Positions 6,221 to 14,246 of a DNA stretch of 64,000 bases are shown one piece after another. The notes under the pieces were generated by a model. The model saw only the letters and a list, made by a program, of their open reading frames with translations, was not told the origin of the DNA and made no database searches. Location of the stretch: contig NZ_AWFD01000001.1 in assembly GCF_000682735.1 (NCBI RefSeq), positions 496,001 to 560,000 on the forward strand, in the 5' to 3' direction. This DNA is from Hyphomonas sp. CY54-11-8. Lineage in GTDB: Bacteria > Pseudomonadota > Alphaproteobacteria > Caulobacterales > Hyphomonadaceae. Positions within the stretch are counted from its first letter, which is position 1; each line of letters begins with the position of its first letter. Position numbers and translations under genes: made by a program.

Positions 6221-7702
6221 ATGAGCGACAAAGACAGCCAGCCTCTCTCCGGCAAAGACCTCGCCCGCAAGCCGCGCGGCTTTCCCGACAAGCGCGAGGG
6301 CCTGATCCATGCCCAGGCAGAGCTGGTCGGCAAGGTCACCGCGGTTTACCGCCAGTGGGGTTTCGAGGCGCTCGACACCGGCGCGTTCGAATATGCCGAT
6401 GCGTTGGGCAAGTTCCTTCCCGACGACGATCGACCGAATGCCGGCGTCTTTTCGCTTCAGGACGATGACGAGCAGTGGATCTCGCTGCGCTATGACCTGA
6501 CGGCGCCGCTCGCGCGTTTTGTGGCAGAGGCTGGCCAGTCGCTCGGCAAGCCGTTCCGCCGTTATGCTGCCGGGCCTGTCTGGCGCAACGAGAAGCCAGG
6601 GCCGGGGCGCTTCCGCGAATTCTGGCAGTGCGATGCGGACACAGTTGGCGCACCGGGCTTCCATGCCGATGCCGAGATGATCGCCATGGGCGCCGAAGCC
6701 CTCCGCGCCGTGGGCATGGAGACGGGCGAGTTCGTGCTCCGCGTGAACACGCGCCGCCTGCTGAATGGTGTGCTGGACGGGGTGGGTGCCTCCAGCGCTG
6801 AGACGCGCCTCGCCATCCTGCGCGCGCTCGACAAGCTGGACCGGCTCGGGTCTTCCGGCGTTGCCGACCTGCTGGGCAAGGGCCGCATGGATGAGAGCGG
6901 CGACTTCACCAAGGGTGCCGGGCTGGATGCGGACAAGGTGAAGACGGTGCTCGCCTTCGCGGAAGCCGGTGCGGCAACGCGGGCCGAAACGCTGGCCAAT
7001 CTTTCGAAAGCCACAGGTGCGACGGAAGAGGGCAAGGCGGGCCTTGCCGAACTGGAAGCCATCGCGCTCGCGCTCGATGCGCTGGGCGCGCCGGAAGGCG
7101 ATGTCGTGATCGACCCGTCGGTCGTGCGCGGCCTCGAATACTATACCGGCCCGGTCTATGAGGCCGAGCTGCTGCGAGAAGTGACCGGCGAAGATGGCAA
7201 GACCTATCGCATTGGCTCCATTGGCGGCGGCGGGCGGTATGACGACCTCGTCGCGCGCTTCACCGGCGAGACGGTTCCGGCGACGGGCTTCTCCATCGGA
7301 ATCTCCCGCCTCGCGTCCGCCCTGCAGATCATGGGCGAGACAGGCAAGCTGGACGGCCCGGTTGTGGTGTTGAACCTCGACAAGGAAAATCCGTCCACGG
7401 CACTCTCCATCGCGACGGACCTCCGCCGCGCAGGCATCCGGGCTGAGGCGTACATGGGCGCCTCCGGCATGCGGCCGCAAATGAAATATGCTGACCGCCG
7501 CAACGCACCCGCCGTCGTCATCGTCGGCGAGGACGAGATGGCCAAGGGCACGGTGACGATCAAGGACCTTGAAATGGGTGCGCTTAAAGCGAAGGCCATC
7601 AAGTCCAATGAGGAATACCGCGAAGCCCGCCCGGGCCAGATCGAAGTACCGCGCGCAGAGATGGTTGAAGCCATCCGCCGCATCGTCGAGGCTCAGGCAT
7701 GA
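6221..7702 (+). CDS. hisS: Histidyl-tRNA synthetase
   Basis: A 493-residue class II synthetase that charges tRNA-His. Motif 2 (about 113-140) reads RRYAAGPVWRNEKPGPGRF. The histidine-binding signatures are VRGLEYYTG (302-310) and GSIGGGGRYDDL (332-343), and motif 3 is GFSIGISRL (356-364). The NEKPGPGRFREF form of motif 2 is typical of alphaproteobacterial enzymes, many of which act on tRNA-His lacking the usual G-1 base. The gene follows a His leader peptide and overlaps hisZ by 4 bases, so synthetase and biosynthesis genes share one transcript. Only a weak AAGAG sequence precedes the ATG. Confidence 0.95.
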   Translation: MSDKDSQPLSGKDLARKPRGFPDKREGLIHAQAELVGKVTAVYRQWGFEALDTGAFEYADALGKFLPDDDRPNAGVFSLQDDDEQWISLRYDLTAPLARFVAEAGQSLGKPFRRYAAGPVWRNEKPGPGRFREFWQCDADTVGAPGFHADAEMIAMGAEALRAVGMETGEFVLRVNTRRLLNGVLDGVGASSAETRLAILRALDKLDRLGSSGVADLLGKGRMDESGDFTKGAGLDADKVKTVLAFAEAGAATRAETLANLSKATGATEEGKAGLAELEAIALALDALGAPEGDVVIDPSVVRGLEYYTGPVYEAELLREVTGEDGKTYRIGSIGGGGRYDDLVARFTGETVPATGFSIGISRLASALQIMGETGKLDGPVVVLNLDKENPSTALSIATDLRRAGIRAEAYMGASGMRPQMKYADRRNAPAVVIVGEDEMAKGTVTIKDLEMGALKAKAIKSNEEYREARPGQIEVPRAEMVEAIRRIVEAQA

Positions 7703-8829
7703 CCTATGCAGCTGTCGTGAAGGCGGCCCGGTCCCGGTTCGAGGCCTCCGGTGCCAAACCGGTGAACCCGGCCTATATCCTGCCGTCCGACATTCCGCTG
7801 GAATTGTCAGGCGAGGCGGTCCGCGCGCGACTTTGCGTGTTTACGGATCATCGCGGAAACGAAATGGTCATGCGCCCGGACCTGACCCTGCCGGTGGCGG
7901 GGCTGGAAGCAGACCGGCTCGCCGGCGGGACCAACGGCCCGAAGGCCTATTGCTATGCCGCTGAGGCCTTCCGACTGCCAGCAGCCGCTGGCGACCCGAT
8001 GGAATTCACGCAGGTCGGCTTTGAACGCTTCGGGCGGGACTCCGATCCGGTCGAGGATGCCGAGGCCTTTGCGCTGGTGCACGAAGCCGTTCGCGATTGC
8101 GGTGTGGTGCCTGTGGCAATTGCCACCGGAGACCTCGCAATCTTCCCGGCGTTCATCGATGCGCTGGGCCTGCCGCGCGTCACGGCAGACCTGTTGAAGC
8201 GCGCGTTCCGGCAGGAAGGCGGCGTACGGGCGCTGGTCGAGGCATCGCCAGCGCCGATCGAGGCAGACCTTGTGCCGACGCTGGAAGCTGCCACGCTGGA
8301 AGAAGCCGAAACGGCCTTCCGGGCAGCACTGGCCGAGCGGGGCATCCCCTTGATCGGGACACGGAGCGTTCCGGAAATCATCGCTGGGCTGCGTGCCCGG
8401 GCCGCGGCGCTTGCTGCAGGCGGGGTGCCGGAAAAAGTGCGAGAGGTCATCGGCGCGCTGGCGGCGGTGAACTGCACCGCTGCCGAGGCCGCTGACCAGT
8501 TGGACGCAATCGCTGTGAAATACAGCCTGTCACGCACCTCCAGTGCGATCGACCGTGTGGCCCGGCGCATGGAACTGATCCGGGAATTGCTGCCTGAGGT
8601 GAAGGCGATCTGCCGCTTCCGGTCCGGCTTCGGGCGGCGGTTCACCTATTATGACGGCTTCCTGTTCGAGACGCTGGGGCCGAATTTGAGCGAGCGCCAG
8701 CCCATCGCTTCCGGCGGGCGGTATGACGGTCTCGTTTCCGGTCTCTCGAACGGCAAGGCGAACGCCACCGCCATTGGCGGCGTTGTGCGGCCCGACCGCG
8801 TGCTGCGTGCAAAGGGGAGGGGCGCATGA
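7699..8829 (+). CDS. hisZ: ATP phosphoribosyltransferase regulatory subunit
   Basis: A 376-residue paralogue of the HisRS catalytic core. It retains class II features, such as the segment RPDLTLPVAG and the C-terminal SGGRYDGLVSGL resembling the HisRS histidine-binding loop, but lacks the anticodon domain. HisZ pairs with the short form of HisG to build the hetero-octameric ATP phosphoribosyltransferase and makes it sensitive to histidine. ATGA overlaps on both sides (with hisS and hisG) indicate translational coupling and equal output. The direct adjacency of HisRS and its derived paralogue HisZ is notable. Confidence 0.92.
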   Translation: MTYAAVVKAARSRFEASGAKPVNPAYILPSDIPLELSGEAVRARLCVFTDHRGNEMVMRPDLTLPVAGLEADRLAGGTNGPKAYCYAAEAFRLPAAAGDPMEFTQVGFERFGRDSDPVEDAEAFALVHEAVRDCGVVPVAIATGDLAIFPAFIDALGLPRVTADLLKRAFRQEGGVRALVEASPAPIEADLVPTLEAATLEEAETAFRAALAERGIPLIGTRSVPEIIAGLRARAAALAAGGVPEKVREVIGALAAVNCTAAEAADQLDAIAVKYSLSRTSSAIDRVARRMELIRELLPEVKAICRFRSGFGRRFTYYDGFLFETLGPNLSERQPIASGGRYDGLVSGLSNGKANATAIGGVVRPDRVLRAKGRGA

Positions 8830-9548
8830 CCCGTCTGTCACTCGCCATTCCGTCCAAGGGGCGGCTGAAGGAAAAATCCGAGGCATGGCTGGCCTCCGCA
8901 GGCTTCCCCGTCACCCAGATTGGCGGCGAGCGCGGCTACCAAGCCCAGATCGAAGGGCTTGGCGATGTGGAGATGCGTCTCCTGTCGGCGCGGGAGATCG
9001 CGCAAGGCCTTGTCGATGGCAGCCTGCATGCGGGCGTAACCGGCGAAGACCTGCTGCATGACCTCGCCCCGACCGGGGAGAGCGATTTCGACGTCGTGAA
9101 ACGGCTGGGCTTCGGTGGGGCAGACGTGATCGTCGCCGTGCCGCAGGCCTGGGTGGATGTCGACACGATGTCCGACCTTGAAGCGGCCGGGGCTGCGTTC
9201 CGCAAGGCGCACCACCGCCGCCTGCGGGTTGCGACCAAATATATGCGCCTGACCCGGCGCTTCTTCGCGGCGCGGTCGGTCGGCGAATACCGCCTCGTCG
9301 AGAGCGCGGGAGCGACTGAAGCCGCCCCAACGACAGGTTCGGCCGACGTGATCGTGGATATCACCTCCACCGGGGCGACGCTGAAGGCCAACGGACTGAA
9401 GATCCTGTCAGACGGGCTGATTCTGAAAAGCGAGGCGGTCTTTGCGGTGTCACCGGGTGCCGTATGGTCATCTGAAGCCAAGGCCAGCCTGGAGGTCTTG
9501 TTCGCAGGTGCAGCAATTAAAGGTAAGGAATTACTAGAAAAAATCTAG
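8826..9548 (+). CDS. hisG: ATP phosphoribosyltransferase, short-form catalytic subunit
   Basis: A 240-residue protein catalysing the first step of histidine synthesis, ATP plus PRPP to phosphoribosyl-ATP. It opens with LSLAIPSKGRLKE, the usual HisG N-terminus, and contains the PRPP-binding loop segment ADVIVDITSTGATLKANGL. It lacks the C-terminal ACT-like regulatory domain of long HisG proteins, so it needs HisZ, which is encoded just upstream with a 4-base overlap. It is the last gene of the operon; a strong hairpin follows at 9618-9661. The other his genes are not in the window. Confidence 0.95.
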   Translation: MTRLSLAIPSKGRLKEKSEAWLASAGFPVTQIGGERGYQAQIEGLGDVEMRLLSAREIAQGLVDGSLHAGVTGEDLLHDLAPTGESDFDVVKRLGFGGADVIVAVPQAWVDVDTMSDLEAAGAAFRKAHHRRLRVATKYMRLTRRFFAARSVGEYRLVESAGATEAAPTTGSADVIVDITSTGATLKANGLKILSDGLILKSEAVFAVSPGAVWSSEAKASLEVLFAGAAIKGKELLEKI

Positions 9549-9617
9549 GACACAATCTTGACACATCCGGAAATGCGCGGCCTTATGTCCCAGCAAGTTT
9601 CTGGGAGGAAACGCTGC

Positions 9618-9661
9618 AAACGGTGGGAGGCGCGGACCAAGGGTCCGCGCCTCTTCCGTTT
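9618..9661 (+). terminator. Terminator of the hisS-hisZ-hisG operon
   Basis: A 12-base perfect stem GAGGCGCGGACC (9627-9638) / GGTCCGCGCCTC (9642-9653) with a 3-base loop is extended by AAACGG (9618-9623) and CCGTTT (9656-9661). It lies 70 bases after the hisG stop. A smaller stem CCCAG / CTGGG sits just before it, around 9589-9605. Confidence 0.75.
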
Positions 9662-9762
9662 GGGGGGTATAATTCAGGGTAAGTGAAGACCGGGCAGACC
9701 GGAGCAACGGCTCAGGTGAGGTAGGGGGCGTTTGGACATCACATCCGTCCCGCCCGGCTTCA

Positions 9763-9792
9763 CGATTAACAATAAGTACTTATCGTTTATCG
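9763..9792. promoter_or_regulatory. 30-base imperfect palindrome in AT-rich DNA
   Basis: The core ATAAGTACTTAT (9772-9783) is a perfect 12-base palindrome. Around the same centre AAC pairs with GTT and CGAT with ATCG, giving 13 of 15 symmetric positions over 9763-9792. The surrounding bases to 9816 are unusually AT-rich and repeat TATCGTTT-like words. It lies between the his terminator and the 3' end of the exported-protein gene, so it is not in an obvious promoter position for either. It could be a protein-binding site or a bidirectional end structure. Confidence 0.35.
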
Positions 9793-9816
9793 TCAAGTTC
9801 TATTATCGTTTTTCGA

Positions 9817-10230
9817 TTAATCTTTTGTAATAGTGATCAGCCAGCTAGGGCTTCCGTCTTCCGGAACGACCCTCAGGATTCGCGTGTCGCCGTCGGGCGT
9901 GAGGGTTTCGCTGATCTCTGCGCCCGACACTTCGATCTTCAGGGAATCGGGTGCGTCATCCGGCTGATCGAGCTCGACATTGAATTCGCTGGCCCGGTCG
10001 GACGGCACAAACAGCTCTGCAGCTTCAGCCGGTGTGAGGAACCGGACCGTTCCGTCTTCCTCGATCACCATGGATTGACGCTGCGACACTTCCGGGCTGT
10101 CAGACCTCTCCGGAACGGCCGGGGCCTGCACGACATTCAGGGGCGGAGACAGCCGTCCACCAACCGACTGGGCGGCTGCCGGCAGCACAAGCAGGCCGAG
10201 CCCCGTGGCCAGGCTGGCGAGCGTCTTCAT
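9817..10230 (-). CDS. Exported hypothetical protein
   Basis: A 137-residue protein with a clear Sec signal peptide (MKTLASLATG, hydrophobic core, cleavage after PAAAQ at about residue 21). The mature protein is acidic, rich in Pro, Glu and Asp, and has no recognised domain; a segment TVRFLTPAEAAELF resembles short structured regions in periplasmic proteins. ATG 10230 is preferred because GGGAG lies 7-12 bases upstream; an in-frame ATG at 10248 has none. It is divergent from argD, with 148 bases between the starts. Confidence 0.65.
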   Translation of the reverse strand: MKTLASLATGLGLLVLPAAAQSVGGRLSPPLNVVQAPAVPERSDSPEVSQRQSMVIEEDGTVRFLTPAEAAELFVPSDRASEFNVELDQPDDAPDSLKIEVSGAEISETLTPDGDTRILRVVPEDGSPSWLITITKD

Positions 10231-10378
10231 CCTCTGACTCCCGTTCATTTCAGCCGTACATAAGCGTGAATCGAACCCACTGTCACATGCACAGGTGCGC
10301 TGTGTGTTGACTTCCGGTCAGCCCCCCGTCATGCGTGGCGCCCTGAGAGAAATCCTCGCGACATCGGAAGGGCAAAAG

Positions 10379-11569
10379 ATGAGCGATCCCCGCCAGCATA
10401 TCATGCCGGTCTACCGGCCGCCAGAACAGGTCTTCGACAAAGGGGAGGGTGTCTACCTCTACACCGAAGACGGCACGCGATATCTGGACTTCATTGCAGG
10501 CATTGCGGTCAACGCGCTTGGCCATTCGCACCCGGCCATGGTGGACGCCCTGCGCGAGCAGGCGGGCAAGCTGTGGCATACGTCCAACATGTTCCGTGTA
10601 CGCGGCGCCGAAGAGCTGGCCGACAAGATCTGCCGCGACACCTTCGCCGACCGCGTCTTTTTCACGAACTCCGGCACCGAAGCGATCGAGTGCGCGATCA
10701 AGTCCGCGCGCAAGTATCAGTGGGCCAATGGCCATGAAGACCGGATCGACATCATCACCTTCACGGGCGCCTTCCACGGCCGTTCGCTGGGCGCGATCAA
10801 TGCCGGCGGCAATCCGAAATACCTGGAAGGCTTCGGCCCGGCGCTGCCTGGTTTCGTCCATCTCGAATGGGGCGACCATGATGCGCTGAAGGAAGCCGTG
10901 GCCCGGCCGACCGCTGCGGCGGTCCTGGTCGAGCCTGTGCAGGGCGAAGGCGGCGTGCGCGCCATGCCGGAACAGTGCCTGAAGGGCCTGCGTGACCTGT
11001 GCGACGAACACGGCGTGCTGCTGATCTTTGACGAAGTCCAGTGCGGCATGGGCCGGACCGGCAAGCTTTTCGCCCATGAATGGGCCGAAGGCGCGGCGCC
11101 GGACATCCTGTGCTCGGCCAAGGGCATCGGCGGCGGCTTCCCATTCGGCGCGTGCCTGACGACAGAGGCTTGCGGCGAGCACATGCAGCCGGGCAGCCAC
11201 GGCTCGACCTATGGCGGCAACCCGCTGGCCATGGCCGTCGGCAACGTCGTCTGGGACATCATTTCGGACGAGGACTTCCTGGCAGAAGTGCGCCGCGTCT
11301 CCGGCACGATGGCGCAAAGCCTGAAGAGCATCGCCGACAGCCATCCCGACAAGGTGGAAGGCGTGACCGGCAGGGGCCTGTTGACTGGCCTGAAAATGAA
11401 GGCTGATCCGAAAGGCCTGCAGGGCGTCTGCCGCGACAAGAACCTTCTGACCGGTGTTGCCGGAAACAATGTGCTGCGTCTCGCACCGCCGCTGGTGATT
11501 ACGGATGAAAACGTCCGCGAAGCTACCCGCATCATGGACGAGGCCATCGGCGAATGGGACCCGGCATAG
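10379..11569 (+). CDS. argD: Acetylornithine aminotransferase
   Basis: A 396-residue class III PLP aminotransferase. It shows NSGTEA (97-102), the PLP-phosphate contact region FTGAFHGRSLGA, FDEVQCGMGRTG (217-228), and the Schiff-base lysine in SAKGIGGGFP (Lys248). It converts N-acetylglutamate semialdehyde to N-acetylornithine in arginine synthesis and may also serve as the succinyldiaminopimelate aminotransferase. GGAAGGG precedes ATG 10379; an upstream in-frame start at 10295 is unlikely. argF lies 7 kb downstream rather than adjacent. The GFA-type gene follows 4 bases after the stop. Confidence 0.9.
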   Translation: MSDPRQHIMPVYRPPEQVFDKGEGVYLYTEDGTRYLDFIAGIAVNALGHSHPAMVDALREQAGKLWHTSNMFRVRGAEELADKICRDTFADRVFFTNSGTEAIECAIKSARKYQWANGHEDRIDIITFTGAFHGRSLGAINAGGNPKYLEGFGPALPGFVHLEWGDHDALKEAVARPTAAAVLVEPVQGEGGVRAMPEQCLKGLRDLCDEHGVLLIFDEVQCGMGRTGKLFAHEWAEGAAPDILCSAKGIGGGFPFGACLTTEACGEHMQPGSHGSTYGGNPLAMAVGNVVWDIISDEDFLAEVRRVSGTMAQSLKSIADSHPDKVEGVTGRGLLTGLKMKADPKGLQGVCRDKNLLTGVAGNNVLRLAPPLVITDENVREATRIMDEAIGEWDPA

Positions 11570-11573
11570 GATC

Positions 11574-11987
11574 ATGACGCACTGGGAAGGGTCTTGTCAT
11601 TGCGGGGCCGTCCGGTTCCGCTTCGAGGCTGACATCACGGATGTCTACCAGTGCGACTGTTCCCTTTGCGCCATGAAAGGCGCGACCATGACCAGCGTTC
11701 CGAAGGATCGCTTCACGCTGGTCTCCGGTGAAGAGTCACTCAGCGAATATCGCTGGAACACCGGCGTCGCCCGGCACTATTTCTGCTCGACCTGCGGCAT
11801 CTATCCGTTTCACAGCAAGCGGGCGATGCCGGACCATTACGGCGTCAACGTGAACTGCCTGAAGGGCTTCGACGTGAGCGCCATCAAGATCCGCCAGACC
11901 GAAGGCCAGGGCATGACCGTCAATCCCGACGGCGACCGCGCTGTCTGGCCGGGACCGAGAACAGAAGCGGCCGCCCGCAAAGATTGA
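11574..11987 (+). CDS. GFA/CENP-V type zinc protein
   Basis: A 137-residue protein with the cysteine pattern of the glutathione-dependent formaldehyde-activating (GFA/CENP-V) fold: CHC (Cys8, Cys10), CDCSLC (Cys27, 29, 32) and CSTC (Cys71, Cys74), which bind two zinc ions. Most members have no established activity, and the formaldehyde-activating role of Gfa itself is disputed. It begins 4 bases after argD and is probably co-transcribed, but there is no evident link to arginine synthesis. Confidence 0.85.
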   Translation: MTHWEGSCHCGAVRFRFEADITDVYQCDCSLCAMKGATMTSVPKDRFTLVSGEESLSEYRWNTGVARHYFCSTCGIYPFHSKRAMPDHYGVNVNCLKGFDVSAIKIRQTEGQGMTVNPDGDRAVWPGPRTEAAARKD

Positions 11988-12073
11988 TGTGAAATTCTCC
12001 CTTTGGGGGTTCTGTCTTTGTGCCGCGCGGCTAATCTGGCGGTCAGAAGACAGAATGTCCGGGAGGAACTTTC

Positions 12074-12910
12074 ATGCAGGCGTCAGACGATTTCGAACAG
12101 GCGACGCGGCTTCAGCCGATCGGAAAAGGGCATTGGGCTGTCGACCTTCCGGAAAGCTGGGGCCTGTGGAGCCCGGCGGGCGGATTCATCACCACGCTTG
12201 CCTTGCGGGCGACCGGTGAGGCGAGCAGCCTGTCCCGCCCGGCCAGCATGTCCTGTCATTTCCTCCGCATGGGCAAATATGCCACGGCGGAAATCCGCGT
12301 CGAGCCCGTGAAGGCGGGCAAGCGGAGCGAGCTGCTGAGAGCTGAGCTGATTCAGGAGGGTAAGACGCTTCTGCTGTGTCATGTTTGGACCGTATCCGAC
12401 ATGCTGCCCGGGCTGGTACATGACGATACGCAGGAAGAGCTGCCGGACCCGGAAAGCGTACCCACTTTTGAAGAACAGTATCCCGACGAACCTTCGCATC
12501 CATTCTTCCGGCATTTCGAACAGCGCCCGATCCGGGGGACGCCGCGCAAGGGTGAAGCGGCCCGCGATCCGGAACTGACCGGCTTTTACCGCTTCACGCC
12601 GCGGGCCGTGGCGGAGGATGCCTTCGCCGATGCCGGGCGCGCGATCATCCTGATGGATACGTTCGGCTGGCTGGCCCAGTATCCGGCCCATCCGACCGAC
12701 GGCCCATCGCCCTGGATCGCGCCGAACATCGACTATCACTACCGCTTTCACCGTCCCACCAGTCATGCAGACTGGCTGCACATGCGGGTGCGGGCGCCGG
12801 TCGCGGAAAACGGGCTGATGGCAACCGATGGGGAAATCCGGGATGCGCAGGGCAGGCTGCTGGTGACCGGATCATCACAGCTGATGTGCCTGCCCCGGCC
12901 AGGAGGGTGA
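12074..12910 (+). CDS. Acyl-CoA thioesterase-like double hotdog protein
   Basis: A 278-residue protein of the TesB-like thioesterase superfamily. The N-terminal half has the GLWSPAGGFITTLALRA helix expected of the first hotdog and the C-terminal half has the RFHRPTSHADWLHMRVRAP strand pair of the second. Such proteins hydrolyse acyl-CoAs, but residues decisive for activity cannot be assigned by eye. GGGAGGAA precedes the ATG. A hairpin shared with the convergent cytochrome b561 gene ends transcription. Confidence 0.72.
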   Translation: MQASDDFEQATRLQPIGKGHWAVDLPESWGLWSPAGGFITTLALRATGEASSLSRPASMSCHFLRMGKYATAEIRVEPVKAGKRSELLRAELIQEGKTLLLCHVWTVSDMLPGLVHDDTQEELPDPESVPTFEEQYPDEPSHPFFRHFEQRPIRGTPRKGEAARDPELTGFYRFTPRAVAEDAFADAGRAIILMDTFGWLAQYPAHPTDGPSPWIAPNIDYHYRFHRPTSHADWLHMRVRAPVAENGLMATDGEIRDAQGRLLVTGSSQLMCLPRPGG

Positions 12911-12913
12911 AAA

Positions 12914-12934
12914 GAGGCCTGAAGTTCAGGCCTC
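12914..12934. terminator. Bidirectional terminator between convergent genes
   Basis: GAGGCCTG and CAGGCCTC form a perfect stem around AAGTT, between the thioesterase and cytochrome b561 genes. It overlaps the stop codon of the latter. Its symmetry allows use in both directions. Confidence 0.6.
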
Positions 12935-13582
12935 ATCGTGCACCTGCTTGCGGCCGGTCACCATGGCGCGGGCGAGGTTTTCCTTGTGGGCGAGGCTTGA
13001 GGCGACGACACCGGCAAGGTGCAGGCCGACCAGGGCCAGCGTGATGTAGACGAAGGCCTTGTGCACGCCTTCGAGCAATTCCTCGGCCCCGGATTCCTCA
13101 TGGCCTCCATGCTCGCCTTCCTCTCCGAAGGCAGAAGCGAGCGGCGCGAAGGTTTCTTCCGTCACGATCCCGGCCAGCGGCCCGGCATTGTCTTCAACTG
13201 CGTAGAGCGCCATGCCGGCCGATGTTGTGACCAGCAGGCTGAAGAGCAGGGCGATGACCATGGCGCCGCCCGCCGGATTGTGGCCGGCATAGTCCTTCGC
13301 TTTGCCTGAGAAAAGGCTGCGCAGGTATCCGAGGACGGCGCCGGGGCCGCGCACGAAATCTGTAAACCGCGCATGCCTTGTGCCGATCACGCCCCAGACG
13401 ATGCGGACCAGCACATAGCCCGCCACGACATAGCCGGCCCATTTGTGGATGTTGAACAGGTCGTCGCCAGACAGGTAGGCGGTGAAAAACGCGATCACCA
13501 GCGTCCAGTGCCCGATACGGACAAGGGGGTCCCATACCGGGCGGGTGGGGGCCGGACGAGTGGAGGTATTGGTCTGGCTCAT
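12926..13582 (-). CDS. Cytochrome b561 family membrane protein
   Basis: A 218-residue, four-helix membrane protein. Four histidines placed as heme b ligands are visible: His25 (RIGHW), His46 (NIHKW), His174 (GVHKA) and His188 (GLHLA). A hydrophilic, His/Glu-rich loop of about 35 residues (135-170, including HGGHEESG) separates helices 3 and 4 and is longer than usual. Such proteins pass electrons between the quinone pool and a periplasmic partner, often a diheme or monoheme cytochrome c; none is encoded next to it. The Glu/His loop could bind metal. It is divergent from the membrane-anchored LuxR-type gene. Confidence 0.88.
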   Translation of the reverse strand: MSQTNTSTRPAPTRPVWDPLVRIGHWTLVIAFFTAYLSGDDLFNIHKWAGYVVAGYVLVRIVWGVIGTRHARFTDFVRGPGAVLGYLRSLFSGKAKDYAGHNPAGGAMVIALLFSLLVTTSAGMALYAVEDNAGPLAGIVTEETFAPLASAFGEEGEHGGHEESGAEELLEGVHKAFVYITLALVGLHLAGVVASSLAHKENLARAMVTGRKQVHDEA

Positions 13583-13695
13583 GCGAATGTCTCCGTCGCT
13601 ACCTGCTGACCGGGAAAACCTGGCGGAAACATGGTGCCAAAACCATCCGTCAATTGACGCATTCCCTTTGCCCGCGCTTTGGGGGAGAAGGGCGT

Positions 13696-14202
13696 ATGTC
13701 AGATGACGTATCCGGACGCAGAGGCCTTCTGGGCATCGCCGCGCTGTTTGGCGCGATTGCCCTGTTCATCGGGGCAGACTTGATCACCGACAGTGGAGAA
13801 GGCGCAGGCGCAGGGCATCTTGCGGCCGAACTGGTCGTACTGGTCGCCGCATCCTTCGGGCTGGGGGCCATGCTGTGGCGTCTCGGACGCCTGCGCCGTG
13901 CACTGGCCGATGCGCGGCAGGACGCCGGGCGCTGGCAGGCGGAAAACCGTGAACTTGTGCAAGGACTGGGCATCGCCATCGCGCGCCAGTTTTCGGCCTG
14001 GGGGCTGACGGATGCCGAGTCCGACGTTGGCCTGTTGCTGTTGAAGGGGCTTTCGCTGCAGGAGATCGCCGACCTGCGCGAGACAAGTGAACGCACGGTT
14101 CGCGAACAGGCGCGGGCCGTTTACCGCAAGAGCAGTCTTGCCGGGCGAAACGCGCTGTCTGCCTATTTTCTGGAAGACTTGCTTCCCGGAAGCGGTGGAT
14201 AA
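13696..14202 (+). CDS. Membrane-anchored LuxR-type helix-turn-helix protein
   Basis: A 168-residue protein with two N-terminal membrane helices (about residues 10-30 and 40-60), a short coiled region (LRRALADARQDAGRWQAENRE), and a C-terminal LuxR/GerE-like DNA-binding domain (LTDAESDVGLLLLKGLSLQEIADLRETSERTVREQARAVYRKS, from about 109). Attachment of a GerE domain directly to the inner membrane implies sensing of a membrane or envelope state. GGAGAAGGG precedes ATG 13696. It faces the cytochrome b561 gene and may regulate it. Confidence 0.8.
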   Translation: MSDDVSGRRGLLGIAALFGAIALFIGADLITDSGEGAGAGHLAAELVVLVAASFGLGAMLWRLGRLRRALADARQDAGRWQAENRELVQGLGIAIARQFSAWGLTDAESDVGLLLLKGLSLQEIADLRETSERTVREQARAVYRKSSLAGRNALSAYFLEDLLPGSGG

Positions 14203-14246
14203 GGATGTCGGCTGGCGCTCTTCGCGCGCGGCGCTAGGATCGGAAC

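Noticed and set aside
10283-11575. 430-codon minus-strand frame opposite argD
   Set aside because: argD is complete with its PLP lysine; the opposite frame has a biased His/Arg/Gln composition and no motif.
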